DNA of 64,000 nucleotides from UBA2421 sp002343075 (GTDB taxonomy: Bacteria; Planctomycetota; Phycisphaerae; Tepidisphaerales; Tepidisphaeraceae), in assembly GCA_937982565.1 (NCBI GenBank), contig CALJLN010000033.1, forward strand, positions 60,218 to 124,217. The letters are read 5' to 3'. Below the pieces are notes generated by a model. It was not told the DNA's origin. It did not search any database and saw only the letters and a list, made by a program, of their open reading frames with translations. The position numbers and the translations under genes were made by a program. Below are positions 8,538 through 16,621 of the stretch, in pieces. Positions within the stretch are counted from its first letter, which is position 1. The number at the start of each line of letters is the position of its first letter.

Positions 8538-9782
8538 TTGGATACGCCCGAATTGATCGATCGCGCGAATGCAGTGCTTATTGGAAACTACGCCCGCATG
8601 CCCACTGCGATGGTGCGCGGCGAAGGCTCGCTGGTCTGGGATAGCACCGGGAAGCAATATATCGACTTGTTTGCAGGCTTTGGCGGGGCGGTGCTCGGGC
8701 ATGCCCACCCGGCCCTCGTGGCAGCAGTGACGGAGCAGGCGCAAAAGCTGTGGCATGTGGGGAACACGTTTCATACCGAGCCGCAGGTGCGCCTCGCCGA
8801 GCATCTAAACCGCACGGCTTTCGCGGGAAAGGCGTTTTTCTGTCACAGCGGGCTGGAAAGCAACGAGGCGGCGATCAAACTCGCCAGGCTGCGCGGAGCA
8901 CAGCAGAATCCGAAGCGGTGGAAGGTTGTGTCGTTTAACAAGAGCTTTCACGGGCGCTCGCTTGCCATGATTGCGGCGACCGGCAACCCTGCTGTGAAGG
9001 CTGGGTTTGAACCGATGGTGCCGGGGTTTATGCAGGTCGATCTCGGCGACATGGAGGGACTCGCCGCCGCCGCAGATAATGAGACTGCTGCGATTATTGT
9101 TGAGCCGATCCAGGGCGAAGGCGGCATTCATCCGCTGCCTATAGAGTTTGCGGTTGAACTGCGCAAGCTCTGCGATGCGCGCAACATAACGCTCATTTTT
9201 GACGAAGTGTGGACTGGTTGCGGGCGGACGGGACGATGGTTTGGACATCAATGGTTCGACGCAGGCAGCTTGTCGGCAACGAGGCAGGCCTCGACAGGTG
9301 AATGTCGGGCCGGCGAATGCGTGAAGCCTGATATTCTCACAATCGGCAAAGCCATCGGTGGCGGGCTGCCGGTCGGGACGATGTTTGCGAGGCCCGAGCT
9401 TGCCGCATTGCTCGTACCGGGCAAGCACGGGTGCACGCTCGGCGGCAACGCCGTCTGCATGGCGGCGGCAGCGACGGTGTTTGATGTCATCGAGCGAGAG
9501 CAACTTCTGCAACACGCGCTCAACCTCGGCGAACACGCGATGTCACGGCTTCGCAATGAGACCAAGGCTGCGGGCAGAGTGGCGGCGGTGCGTGGCCGCG
9601 GGCTTTTCATCGGTGTTGAACTGGCGGCAGCGCCCGTCAAGCTGGTTGAGCGCGCCCTTGATCAGGGCTTAATCACTAACGTCACGGCGAGCAAGGTCAT
9701 CCGAATCGCCCCGCCGGTCAATATCGACCAGGCAACGCTCGACCGAGGGCTGGATATACTCATTCGGGCGATCAACGAATGA
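8538..9782 (+). CDS. argD: Acetylornithine aminotransferase-like class III aminotransferase with an in-frame insertion
   Basis: A PLP-dependent class III aminotransferase of 414 residues. The FCHSGLESNEAAIKLAR loop, the FDEVWTGCGRTG motif that holds the PLP-ring Asp region, and Lys271 in ILTIGKAIGGGLP (Schiff-base lysine) are all intact. The best fit is acetylornithine aminotransferase of arginine synthesis, but ornithine or 4-aminobutyrate enzymes cannot be excluded. Translation most likely starts at TTG 8538, where GAGGAGA sits seven bases upstream; the ATG at 8487 adds an Arg-rich stretch unlike the family. Residues 241-262 are extra sequence between FGHQWF and KPDILT, where relatives normally have only a few residues. 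The gene overlaps the next one by 4 bp. Confidence 0.85.
   Translation: MDTPELIDRANAVLIGNYARMPTAMVRGEGSLVWDSTGKQYIDLFAGFGGAVLGHAHPALVAAVTEQAQKLWHVGNTFHTEPQVRLAEHLNRTAFAGKAFFCHSGLESNEAAIKLARLRGAQQNPKRWKVVSFNKSFHGRSLAMIAATGNPAVKAGFEPMVPGFMQVDLGDMEGLAAAADNETAAIIVEPIQGEGGIHPLPIEFAVELRKLCDARNITLIFDEVWTGCGRTGRWFGHQWFDAGSLSATRQASTGECRAGECVKPDILTIGKAIGGGLPVGTMFARPELAALLVPGKHGCTLGGNAVCMAAAATVFDVIEREQLLQHALNLGEHAMSRLRNETKAAGRVAAVRGRGLFIGVELAAAPVKLVERALDQGLITNVTASKVIRIAPPVNIDQATLDRGLDILIRAINE
9271..9296. repeat. Near-palindrome inside the argD-like gene
   Basis: CGAGGC at 9280-9285 and GCCTCG at 9288-9293 are separated by two bases, and the flanks TGTCG (9271-9275) and CGACA (9292-9296) extend the symmetry with a small bulge. 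It sits in the middle of the extra 22 codons, consistent with an inserted palindromic element that kept the frame. Confidence 0.5.
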
Positions 9783-10741
9783 AGGGCCAACGCATCAACG
9801 GCTTGCGACGCAATCTCTCCCTGACCGCAACAGGGCTGATGCTCGGCGGCTGCGCGATGCCAGCATCCAGCCCGCCGGCGGCCACGGGGAGCGTTGAAAC
9901 TGGGCGCGTTGAAACGGTTCAGCCGTCGCGGCAAAACGCCGCCGAGTCGAAAGCGGCGCTCCCGCGTCGCGACGATTCTCCAACAGCATCCGGCGAAACC
10001 GCCCTGCGCGTTGTTCGAGCATCAGACGGCGACGCGCCCAAAGACCCGCAGCCTGCGCTCGATATCGCCTTTAAGGTTGAGGTGTATCAACTCACTCTAC
10101 CGCGTGGCGCCGTCAGCCAGAACGCAGAATTCTGGAACCGGCTCAATGAACAAGTGATCGACCCAGCGAGCTACGACGTGCTGCAGCGGAACGGTGTACG
10201 CGTCGGCGAGGCTGCGTTTTCAGACTGGTCATACTTCCGCGCCCTGATCGACCAGCACCCTGGTAAAGCAGCGCAGGCGGTCTCGGTGGCGCGCGAACAG
10301 AAGAATCTGCAGTTGGAAATGAAGACGGGCATCCCGCTGCAGGATATCTTCCACTTTAGCTCGTCCAACGCGCTCACCGGCCGTACCTATGAACGCTGCA
10401 CCAACCTGTTTAGCATCGGGTTCGAGCCGACTCCCCGCAAGCCGGGCTCCATGCGGCTGACCCTTGCACCCGTGGTGCGGTCGGAGCGCCGGCGGTTGGA
10501 GTTCAGCGTGCTCAATGACGAACGCGGCGAAGTTCAATACGTCCAGCCCGAAATGATCTACGACTGCAACCTGCGGCTGGACGTACCGATGGATTCGTTC
10601 ATTGTTGTCGCGCCGTCGCCGGAAGCGCGATGGCCGGTGAGTGTGGGTAATGCGTTTTTGCTCACCGAAGGTAAGTCGGAGTTGCTGGAACAGGTGCTCA
10701 TCATCGTCCCCCGGCCATTTCAGACCGGGGAAGGGAAGTAG
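9779..10741 (+). CDS. Predicted lipoprotein, function unknown
   Basis: A 320-residue protein with a lipoprotein signal: basic MKGQRINGLRRN, a hydrophobic stretch LSLTATGLML, and the lipobox LGGC, followed by a Pro/Ala/Ser-rich linker to about residue 85. The mature part has mixed alpha/beta character (DIAFKVEVYQLTLPRGAVSQ) with no motif I recognise. Its ATG overlaps the argD-like stop codon (ATGA), so the two are probably translationally coupled, though an envelope lipoprotein and an amino-acid enzyme share no obvious pathway. It converges on the next minus-strand gene. Confidence 0.7.
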   Translation: MKGQRINGLRRNLSLTATGLMLGGCAMPASSPPAATGSVETGRVETVQPSRQNAAESKAALPRRDDSPTASGETALRVVRASDGDAPKDPQPALDIAFKVEVYQLTLPRGAVSQNAEFWNRLNEQVIDPASYDVLQRNGVRVGEAAFSDWSYFRALIDQHPGKAAQAVSVAREQKNLQLEMKTGIPLQDIFHFSSSNALTGRTYERCTNLFSIGFEPTPRKPGSMRLTLAPVVRSERRRLEFSVLNDERGEVQYVQPEMIYDCNLRLDVPMDSFIVVAPSPEARWPVSVGNAFLLTEGKSELLEQVLIIVPRPFQTGEGK

Positions 10742-10834
10742 CACGCGCCGGCCCGCCAAGCAAACCGCGCACCGTCACACAACCGAGCGACCTGATAGCG
10801 CGCATCGCGGGATTCAGCCCGTGACAGCAGTCCC

Positions 10835-12661
10835 TCATCCCCCCGCCGCCGCCGAGGCGGCCTGGTCGGCTAGCTGTTGCTGCAACTTCTTGAATTCGCT
10901 GCTCTGCTGGTCTGAGCTGAACTGCCGGCGCTCCTGTCGCCCGGTCTTGTCAGTGATCAGCACATAGTCGACGTTTGATGCCATGTCTTTTCGCACGTCG
11001 ACGACGCTCCAGCCGGTGATGAACTGAACTTCTTTGTCTGTGCGACCGATACTGTCACCCGGCGCTACCGTGAACGACTGCTTATGAAGCTGGCCGTTCT
11101 GAAACTTGAAGACCTCAAACCGCACCGTGCGCGCCGACTCGGCATTAAACCCAGCCGCGAGGAAGAAGCTCGTCAGCGCGGGGATAGAAACCGGTGATGT
11201 CCACTCTGTTCCGGCAAACTCGATGGCAAACTGGTTGGCCATTTCCTGATTGATTGCGACATTCAGCGTGCGCCAGATCGGATTCTTCATCTTGTAGCGG
11301 ACCATGTAGCGATAAGTGCGTCCCGGTTCTACCGTGCCATCGTGCAGCCAGCCGGTGATGTCTTTGAGAGACGCATCGCGCGGGTCAAACTCACCTGCGG
11401 GAATGGGAAACTCGCCGGCGATGTTAATCTGTCCCGGCTGCTGCTGGCCGGGGAAGCCCTCCATCGGGCCGAACTCGCCCCCACCGGGGAAACCGCCGGG
11501 GTATCCTCCGCCGCCGGGGAATCCACCTTCGCCGCGGACCTGGAACGGCACCGCGGGTTGCCCGCTGCCACCCGGCCCGCGTCCGCCGCCACGACCCCCA
11601 CCAGCCGGGGCAAATTCGCCACCTTCGGAAGGTTGCCCGCGCGGCTGCCGCTGTCCGCCCTGCTGCTGGCGGCGTTCGGCATTGAGCTTCCGGCGAAGCT
11701 CAAGCACCTGGTTCCTTTGCTCGGGAGTCAGCTTCGAAAGATCGCTCTTCGGATCGACAAACAAGTTTGGATCAAAGAATGCACCCTGCGTGTTCTGTTC
11801 CTTGTCTTCCATCCCCGGCACGCCCCAGCGGTCGCCCTTGGATGTTGTGTAGAAAACTGGCTGCACCACCTCCAATTGGTTGGAACGCACCCACTCCAGG
11901 TAGCTCATCTGCGCGCCGGCATCGTCGCCGCGCGGCACCGGCTTCAGTTGGCTGATCTTCAGCGGTGGGACGACGGTCTGGTTGCCCCAGGTGCCGTCGG
12001 GCAGTAATTCTTCCCTAACCAACTGCACTTCGAGAATTAGCGCCTTGAAAAATAACTGCGGCACAGCGGCGTCCGTGAATGATTTTGTAAGCGCGTCTTT
12101 TGGCAGGGTGTAACGGATGGTCACCCAATCGAGATCGGTCGCTGTCACGGGCCCGAGGTTGGGGTTGGCTTGATCCACCTGCCCTGCTGGGTCAGGCATG
12201 AGCACGGTTGACCGGCCGAGGCGCGTTCGCACATCTGTCAGCGCGGGGGCCACCGGCAGGGTCTCCATCTTCTTTGCGGCCGGGTCGGCGGGGTCTTGCT
12301 GGGCAATACCACCCTGACCACTGGAGACGCTCTCGAGCTTCCCGATCGGCGGCAGAAAAGCGACGGCGGGCAGATCGGCCTTCGGAGGGACGGTGTTGAC
12401 GGCGCTGAGGAACCCTTCCACCGGATCGACCATGGTCAGATCAACACGGGCCCGGCTGCCCTTCATTGCCATGCTGAGTTGCTCAGCCTTGCTGTTCACA
12501 AGTTCATCGACCCGGTCGGGCGTAACCGTCTGCCCGGCGACGTCTACCGTAACCGGCGGAGTGATGACGTAACCCCACACAACATAAAGTAACCACGCTA
12601 CACCCAGGCCGAGCACCAGCCATTGAACGTGCTGCTCGAGCAAATCTACAATCTTCTGCAT
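10835..12661 (-). CDS. Membrane-anchored glycine-rich protein of the PilM-like cluster
   Basis: A 608-residue protein with one N-terminal membrane segment (LVLGLGVAWLLYVVWGYVI, about residues 15-33) and a long periplasmic part. Residues about 331-410 are rich in Gly, Gln and Pro and include PGGGEFGPMEG. The C-terminal 150 residues (GRTYRYMVRYKMKNPIW...) look like a beta-rich domain, and the last 35 are Gln/Ser-rich. It is the third gene of a minus-strand cluster led by a PilM-like ATPase, and its topology is that expected of a PilO/PilP-type inner-membrane partner. No sequence signature of PilO or PilP is clear, so the role is inferred from position. Confidence 0.6.
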   Translation of the reverse strand: MQKIVDLLEQHVQWLVLGLGVAWLLYVVWGYVITPPVTVDVAGQTVTPDRVDELVNSKAEQLSMAMKGSRARVDLTMVDPVEGFLSAVNTVPPKADLPAVAFLPPIGKLESVSSGQGGIAQQDPADPAAKKMETLPVAPALTDVRTRLGRSTVLMPDPAGQVDQANPNLGPVTATDLDWVTIRYTLPKDALTKSFTDAAVPQLFFKALILEVQLVREELLPDGTWGNQTVVPPLKISQLKPVPRGDDAGAQMSYLEWVRSNQLEVVQPVFYTTSKGDRWGVPGMEDKEQNTQGAFFDPNLFVDPKSDLSKLTPEQRNQVLELRRKLNAERRQQQGGQRQPRGQPSEGGEFAPAGGGRGGGRGPGGSGQPAVPFQVRGEGGFPGGGGYPGGFPGGGEFGPMEGFPGQQQPGQINIAGEFPIPAGEFDPRDASLKDITGWLHDGTVEPGRTYRYMVRYKMKNPIWRTLNVAINQEMANQFAIEFAGTEWTSPVSIPALTSFFLAAGFNAESARTVRFEVFKFQNGQLHKQSFTVAPGDSIGRTDKEVQFITGWSVVDVRKDMASNVDYVLITDKTGRQERRQFSSDQQSSEFKKLQQQLADQAASAAAGG

Positions 12662-12764
12662 ACGTCACCTTGCCTTCTTCTAATGAAGGGCCGAACGGCT
12701 TCATCAAACCAATCAATCTTAGCCAGCCTCTCGCGGGGCAATCACTTACAATGCCGGATCAAGT

Positions 12765-14072
12765 TCATCCCGGCGGGGGAGGCGCGTCGCCGCCGCCCAC
12801 ACCCTCCATGGCGATGCCCAGAGTGGACTTGATGCGGTCGGGCATGTACCGCGTGGTCCACTGCCGCATCAACAGCACTTCAAGCTGTAAGTCCATTCGC
12901 ACGCACGGCTTACTTCCATAGAAATAGCCCGCCTTGGTTGCCGCGATCGGGTCCATCGGCTCGATCTGCTTCACGTGGATCACACCGAGCAACCGCCCGC
13001 GGCTAAGATTATTGAGCACCTCGGGGAGCTTTGCCGACTCCACAACCATGGTGGCATCGACATGCAGCACATCAAAAAGCCCGTTGGATGCCCGCCCGGT
13101 CGGACTGACGGCGAAGTTGGGCTGGATCGGCGCACCCGGATCCGATGACGGCGGCGCTGAAGCACCCGAGTCGTCGCCCCGGCCCGTCGATGGCGCCATC
13201 CCTACAAAAGTCACCGGAACCTGCACCCGCATCAGATGCTTGATCGGGGCTTCCCCCACGCTCTTAGCAGCCGAATTCACATCGGCAATGGCCTTAAACA
13301 AATCTTCCTGCGCCCAAAGCTGCACTTGCGCCCAGAAGATCACGCTCGGATCGGGAGCCGAGTTGGTATTGAGCAATTGCGATTGCACATCCATCGCGGT
13401 TGGCTCGAGATAAACCATGCATTTCTCGGCTGTCTCTCGCACAATGCGGTCCTGCAGACCTTGTAGCTGCGCTGCCACGGCCTGGTTGACCGCTTCGAGG
13501 TTGACGATTTGCCCATTCTGCACGATGGCGGCATTTTGCTCGACGCGCTGGCGTTCTTCGTTGATTTTTGCCTGCACATCTTCATTTGTTGGCGCAAAGC
13601 CGGCCTTCATGATCTTCACCGGAAGCGACTGGCTGCGGCCGCTCGGCGACATATCGACGGCCCGGCGATATTCGAGCAGAAACGCGTTGGCCTGCACAAA
13701 CTGCGGGTTCGGCAACGCACCTGGCTCAAGCGGCTGTTTCTCATTCAAGCTGGCGGCGGCGGTGATCAGGTTGCCCGATTTCTTTACAAATTCATCGCTG
13801 ACAGCCTTCACCCGATCAATCACAGCCTGCGTGGGAAAGCCATCGAGCGTGGGCGCTTCGGTCGAGTTGGGATCGAAATTCGGTAGCGAGCGCGGCTTGG
13901 TTATAAGCTCGTCAAGCGATGAATAGGCACCCTTTCGTGCCTCGGCTTCGGTGCGAAGCTGATCGCGGAATCCGCCCAGCGGGATGTAGTTGGCGACGAC
14001 AGCGCCAATCGCCACCACCACGCAGATGACGATCGCTATATTTTTTTTCAGCAGTGCAAGGATGTTTTTCAT
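12765..14072 (-). CDS. Membrane-anchored protein of the PilM-like cluster
   Basis: A 435-residue protein: short cytoplasmic MKNILALLKK, one membrane helix (IAIVICVVVAIGAVVANYI, about residues 11-30), then a periplasmic region with helical, probably coiled-coil stretches (INEERQRVEQNAAIVQNG, AVAAQLQGLQDRIVRET) and a C-terminal alpha/beta part containing LFDVLHVDATMVVESAKLPE. That last part resembles the ferredoxin-like fold of PilN/PilO proteins in layout only. It begins about 50 bp after the PilM-like gene and ends about 100 bp before the 608-residue protein. A Gly/Pro tail (GVGGGDAPPPPG) closes it. A PilO-like role is plausible but unproven. Confidence 0.6.
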   Translation of the reverse strand: MKNILALLKKNIAIVICVVVAIGAVVANYIPLGGFRDQLRTEAEARKGAYSSLDELITKPRSLPNFDPNSTEAPTLDGFPTQAVIDRVKAVSDEFVKKSGNLITAAASLNEKQPLEPGALPNPQFVQANAFLLEYRRAVDMSPSGRSQSLPVKIMKAGFAPTNEDVQAKINEERQRVEQNAAIVQNGQIVNLEAVNQAVAAQLQGLQDRIVRETAEKCMVYLEPTAMDVQSQLLNTNSAPDPSVIFWAQVQLWAQEDLFKAIADVNSAAKSVGEAPIKHLMRVQVPVTFVGMAPSTGRGDDSGASAPPSSDPGAPIQPNFAVSPTGRASNGLFDVLHVDATMVVESAKLPEVLNNLSRGRLLGVIHVKQIEPMDPIAATKAGYFYGSKPCVRMDLQLEVLLMRQWTTRYMPDRIKSTLGIAMEGVGGGDAPPPPG

Positions 14073-14123
14073 GTTGAAGCTCCGGGTGCAATCATGTTCG
14101 CCAGGGCCAGGCCGACAATAAGA

Positions 14124-16334
14124 CTACTCGCCGTCGGCCGATGCCTGCCCGCTGCCCCCGGCCACTGACGCCGGCGGAGGTGGATCGAGTTGAACGACGA
14201 ACATGACGTTGATAATCCAGTCATTTCGAACATCTTCGCCGGTTTTTCGGTCGAGGTAGGCAACTGATTCGTCGGGCGCGCCGGGGCCGCCCCCGCCGGG
14301 GTTGAATCCGGGGAAACCACCTCCCCCGCCGAACCGGCCCGGAAACTCACCCTCAAAACCGCCCCCGCCCGCCGGGCCAAAGCCGCCGGGGCTAAACCCA
14401 CCCGGACTAAAGCCCCCGCCGCCGGTATTCAGGTTACCCAGACCAGCATCCCGCGATGCAGCATCGTGGTCGGTCTTAATTTTGTTGAGCCGCTGGGTAT
14501 CGTCCTTCACAAACTGCGCCGTGATGATCTTCACCTTCGGAATCGAGTAAGGCACCTTCGGCATCTTCTCAGTCGGCATGATCTCGAGCAGGCTTTTCTT
14601 GAACGTCTCATCAATGAGTCGGGGGCCGTTCTTGTTAGGTGTGATGACGCGCGCCAAGACCAGAAACCCCTTGGGCGCGTTTGGATCGCCGATGGATGCA
14701 GACGCATCGCCACCGGACATCCCCTCGGAGCCCATCGGCCCAAACTCGCCGCCGCCACCAAAATCCGCCCCTGCGGACGACTGCGGTGGGGGTGGCGCGG
14801 TGACGGTCAAGCCGACAAGGTTTGCAAAGCTGGTCAGGTCCGCCGCCAAGACTCCCTGCAAGTTTGGCATATACACCGAACGAATTTCATCAATCACAAT
14901 CTGACGCCGATCGCCGCGCGCAATCTTCTTTACGACTTCAGGATCGGCATCAAGCAGTTCCGGCTGCGGTGCAGGAAGAGCCTTCATGATGTCAGCGACG
15001 AGGTTGCCCCAGAGCAACCGATAGGCTTCCATCGATCGAACGTTCAAAATCCGCTGTTTTTCCCCGCCGCCGACTTCGGAGACGGATTGATACTCATTGC
15101 TCAACCCCTCCGCGGTCGATTTCACGCTGTCGATCGACGCTCGCAGGGACTCGTTGTTCTTAAACTTCAGATCCTGAAAATACCAGGATGCCGCCGAGAG
15201 GCCGGTACCGACGACAAACAGCGCCGCTGCAGCCGCAAACCACTTGGTCTTTTCCTTCCACATCTTCTCCCGTCGGATGGCAGCGGGCAGGAGGGACGAA
15301 TCGACCTTTGCATCCCCCATTGCCTGCACGGCCAGGCCGTAGGATGTGACCAGCGAGAGCACATTTTCACTGAAATTTGGGGCGATCTTGGAGTCTTGCG
15401 CAGGCGCGGCTGCCACGGTATCGAGCCGCTCGATATCCAGTTGCAGATTCTGTTGCAGATACTTCTGCAGCCCCGGCAGCTTGAAGGTGCCGCCGATGGC
15501 AAGACACTTCTTGATGCGCGAATCACGGTGAACGGATGAGTAGAAGCCCACTGATCGTTGAATCTCGGCCACCAGATCGGCAAAGACCGGCCGCATCGCC
15601 TGAAAGATCTGCCGGGCATACTTACTGGTGGCGGCATTGCGCTTGAGATCTTCTGCCTTCTGGAAATTGAGCTTGAAGGCCTTGGTGAGCGTTTCAGTAA
15701 AGTTGTTGCCGCCGATGGGGATGGAGCGCAACCAGATGCTGTTTTCGTCGGCGATGATCAGGTCGGTGTTTTCCGCGCCGAGGTCGATGAGCATGGTCGT
15801 GCCGCGAATCTTGCTCTCGTAAAACATCGCGTTGTAGACCGCCAGCGGGCTAAGCTGGACGACCTGCACGTTCATATCGAAATCGGTGAAGTACTTGATG
15901 TGTGACGCGAGCAGTTCCTTGCGCATCGCAAAAATGCCCACTTCCACGTCGGGGCTTTCTGGATCGCGAAACAGTTGGTAAGACCACTCCACATCGTCCA
16001 GCGGGAAGGGAATCTGCTGGATGGCCTCAAACTTCACAATTTCTGGAATCTTCTTCTCTTCGACAGGCGGGAGCTTGATAAACCTGGCAAAACTCTGCTG
16101 GCCACTCACCGCGACCGACACCGCACTGCCCTTGAGCGAGTGCCGCTGCATAAAGTTGGCGAGCGCCGACTGGATGAGGGCGTCGCGGTTGTCGCCCGAA
16201 TTGGAGAGCACCGTTTCGTGCTCGATAATCTCGAAATCATCGACGCGCAGTTGATCGCCGTCGCGAATGAGTTTCACCGCTTTAAGGGCGCGATTACCGA
16301 TATCAATGCCCCATGCGGAACGAGCGCTGGCCAT
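14124..16334 (-). CDS. PilM-like ATPase fused to a membrane and glycine-rich region
   Basis: The first 345 residues are a PilM domain: an actin/FtsA-like fold with WGIDIGNRALKAVKL at the start, LLPPVEEKKIPEIVKFEA-type central sequence, and MLIDLGAENTDLIIAD as the phosphate-2 loop. PilM is the cytoplasmic ATPase that holds the PilN/O/P ring of type IV pili and type II secretion-like machines. Unlike ordinary PilM (about 350 residues), this 736-residue protein continues through a membrane helix at about 365-385 and a helical periplasmic part that may stand in for PilN. It then has two glycine-rich segments (about 523-548 with GGGGEFGPMG, and about 634-685) before a short C-terminal domain. It leads the three-gene minus-strand cluster and is divergent from mtaB. 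Confidence 0.75.
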   Translation of the reverse strand: MASARSAWGIDIGNRALKAVKLIRDGDQLRVDDFEIIEHETVLSNSGDNRDALIQSALANFMQRHSLKGSAVSVAVSGQQSFARFIKLPPVEEKKIPEIVKFEAIQQIPFPLDDVEWSYQLFRDPESPDVEVGIFAMRKELLASHIKYFTDFDMNVQVVQLSPLAVYNAMFYESKIRGTTMLIDLGAENTDLIIADENSIWLRSIPIGGNNFTETLTKAFKLNFQKAEDLKRNAATSKYARQIFQAMRPVFADLVAEIQRSVGFYSSVHRDSRIKKCLAIGGTFKLPGLQKYLQQNLQLDIERLDTVAAAPAQDSKIAPNFSENVLSLVTSYGLAVQAMGDAKVDSSLLPAAIRREKMWKEKTKWFAAAAALFVVGTGLSAASWYFQDLKFKNNESLRASIDSVKSTAEGLSNEYQSVSEVGGGEKQRILNVRSMEAYRLLWGNLVADIMKALPAPQPELLDADPEVVKKIARGDRRQIVIDEIRSVYMPNLQGVLAADLTSFANLVGLTVTAPPPPQSSAGADFGGGGEFGPMGSEGMSGGDASASIGDPNAPKGFLVLARVITPNKNGPRLIDETFKKSLLEIMPTEKMPKVPYSIPKVKIITAQFVKDDTQRLNKIKTDHDAASRDAGLGNLNTGGGGFSPGGFSPGGFGPAGGGGFEGEFPGRFGGGGGFPGFNPGGGGPGAPDESVAYLDRKTGEDVRNDWIINVMFVVQLDPPPPASVAGGSGQASADGE

Positions 16335-16621
16335 GGTGTTGCTCCGAGTAAGTCAAAGTTGTCGTTTCAGGCAGCTAATGTTCCGATACCGTGTCGATCG
16401 AAACGCTCTCTCATGCTGGCGACCGGATTGTCCGGCTTGTCGGCCGCATTATAGTTCTAACCGTTTGAATATGCAGCATCAACATTCAAACCCTGCTGGG
16501 ACAAGCATTTGGCTTGACGCACGTCCGAAAATCGTCCGGATGACAATCGAGGCGATTTAGCCATACTTCACCGTGCGCAATCTGTCACCGAATTAGTCGC
16601 GCGCGTGGGCGTAAAGTTCTT

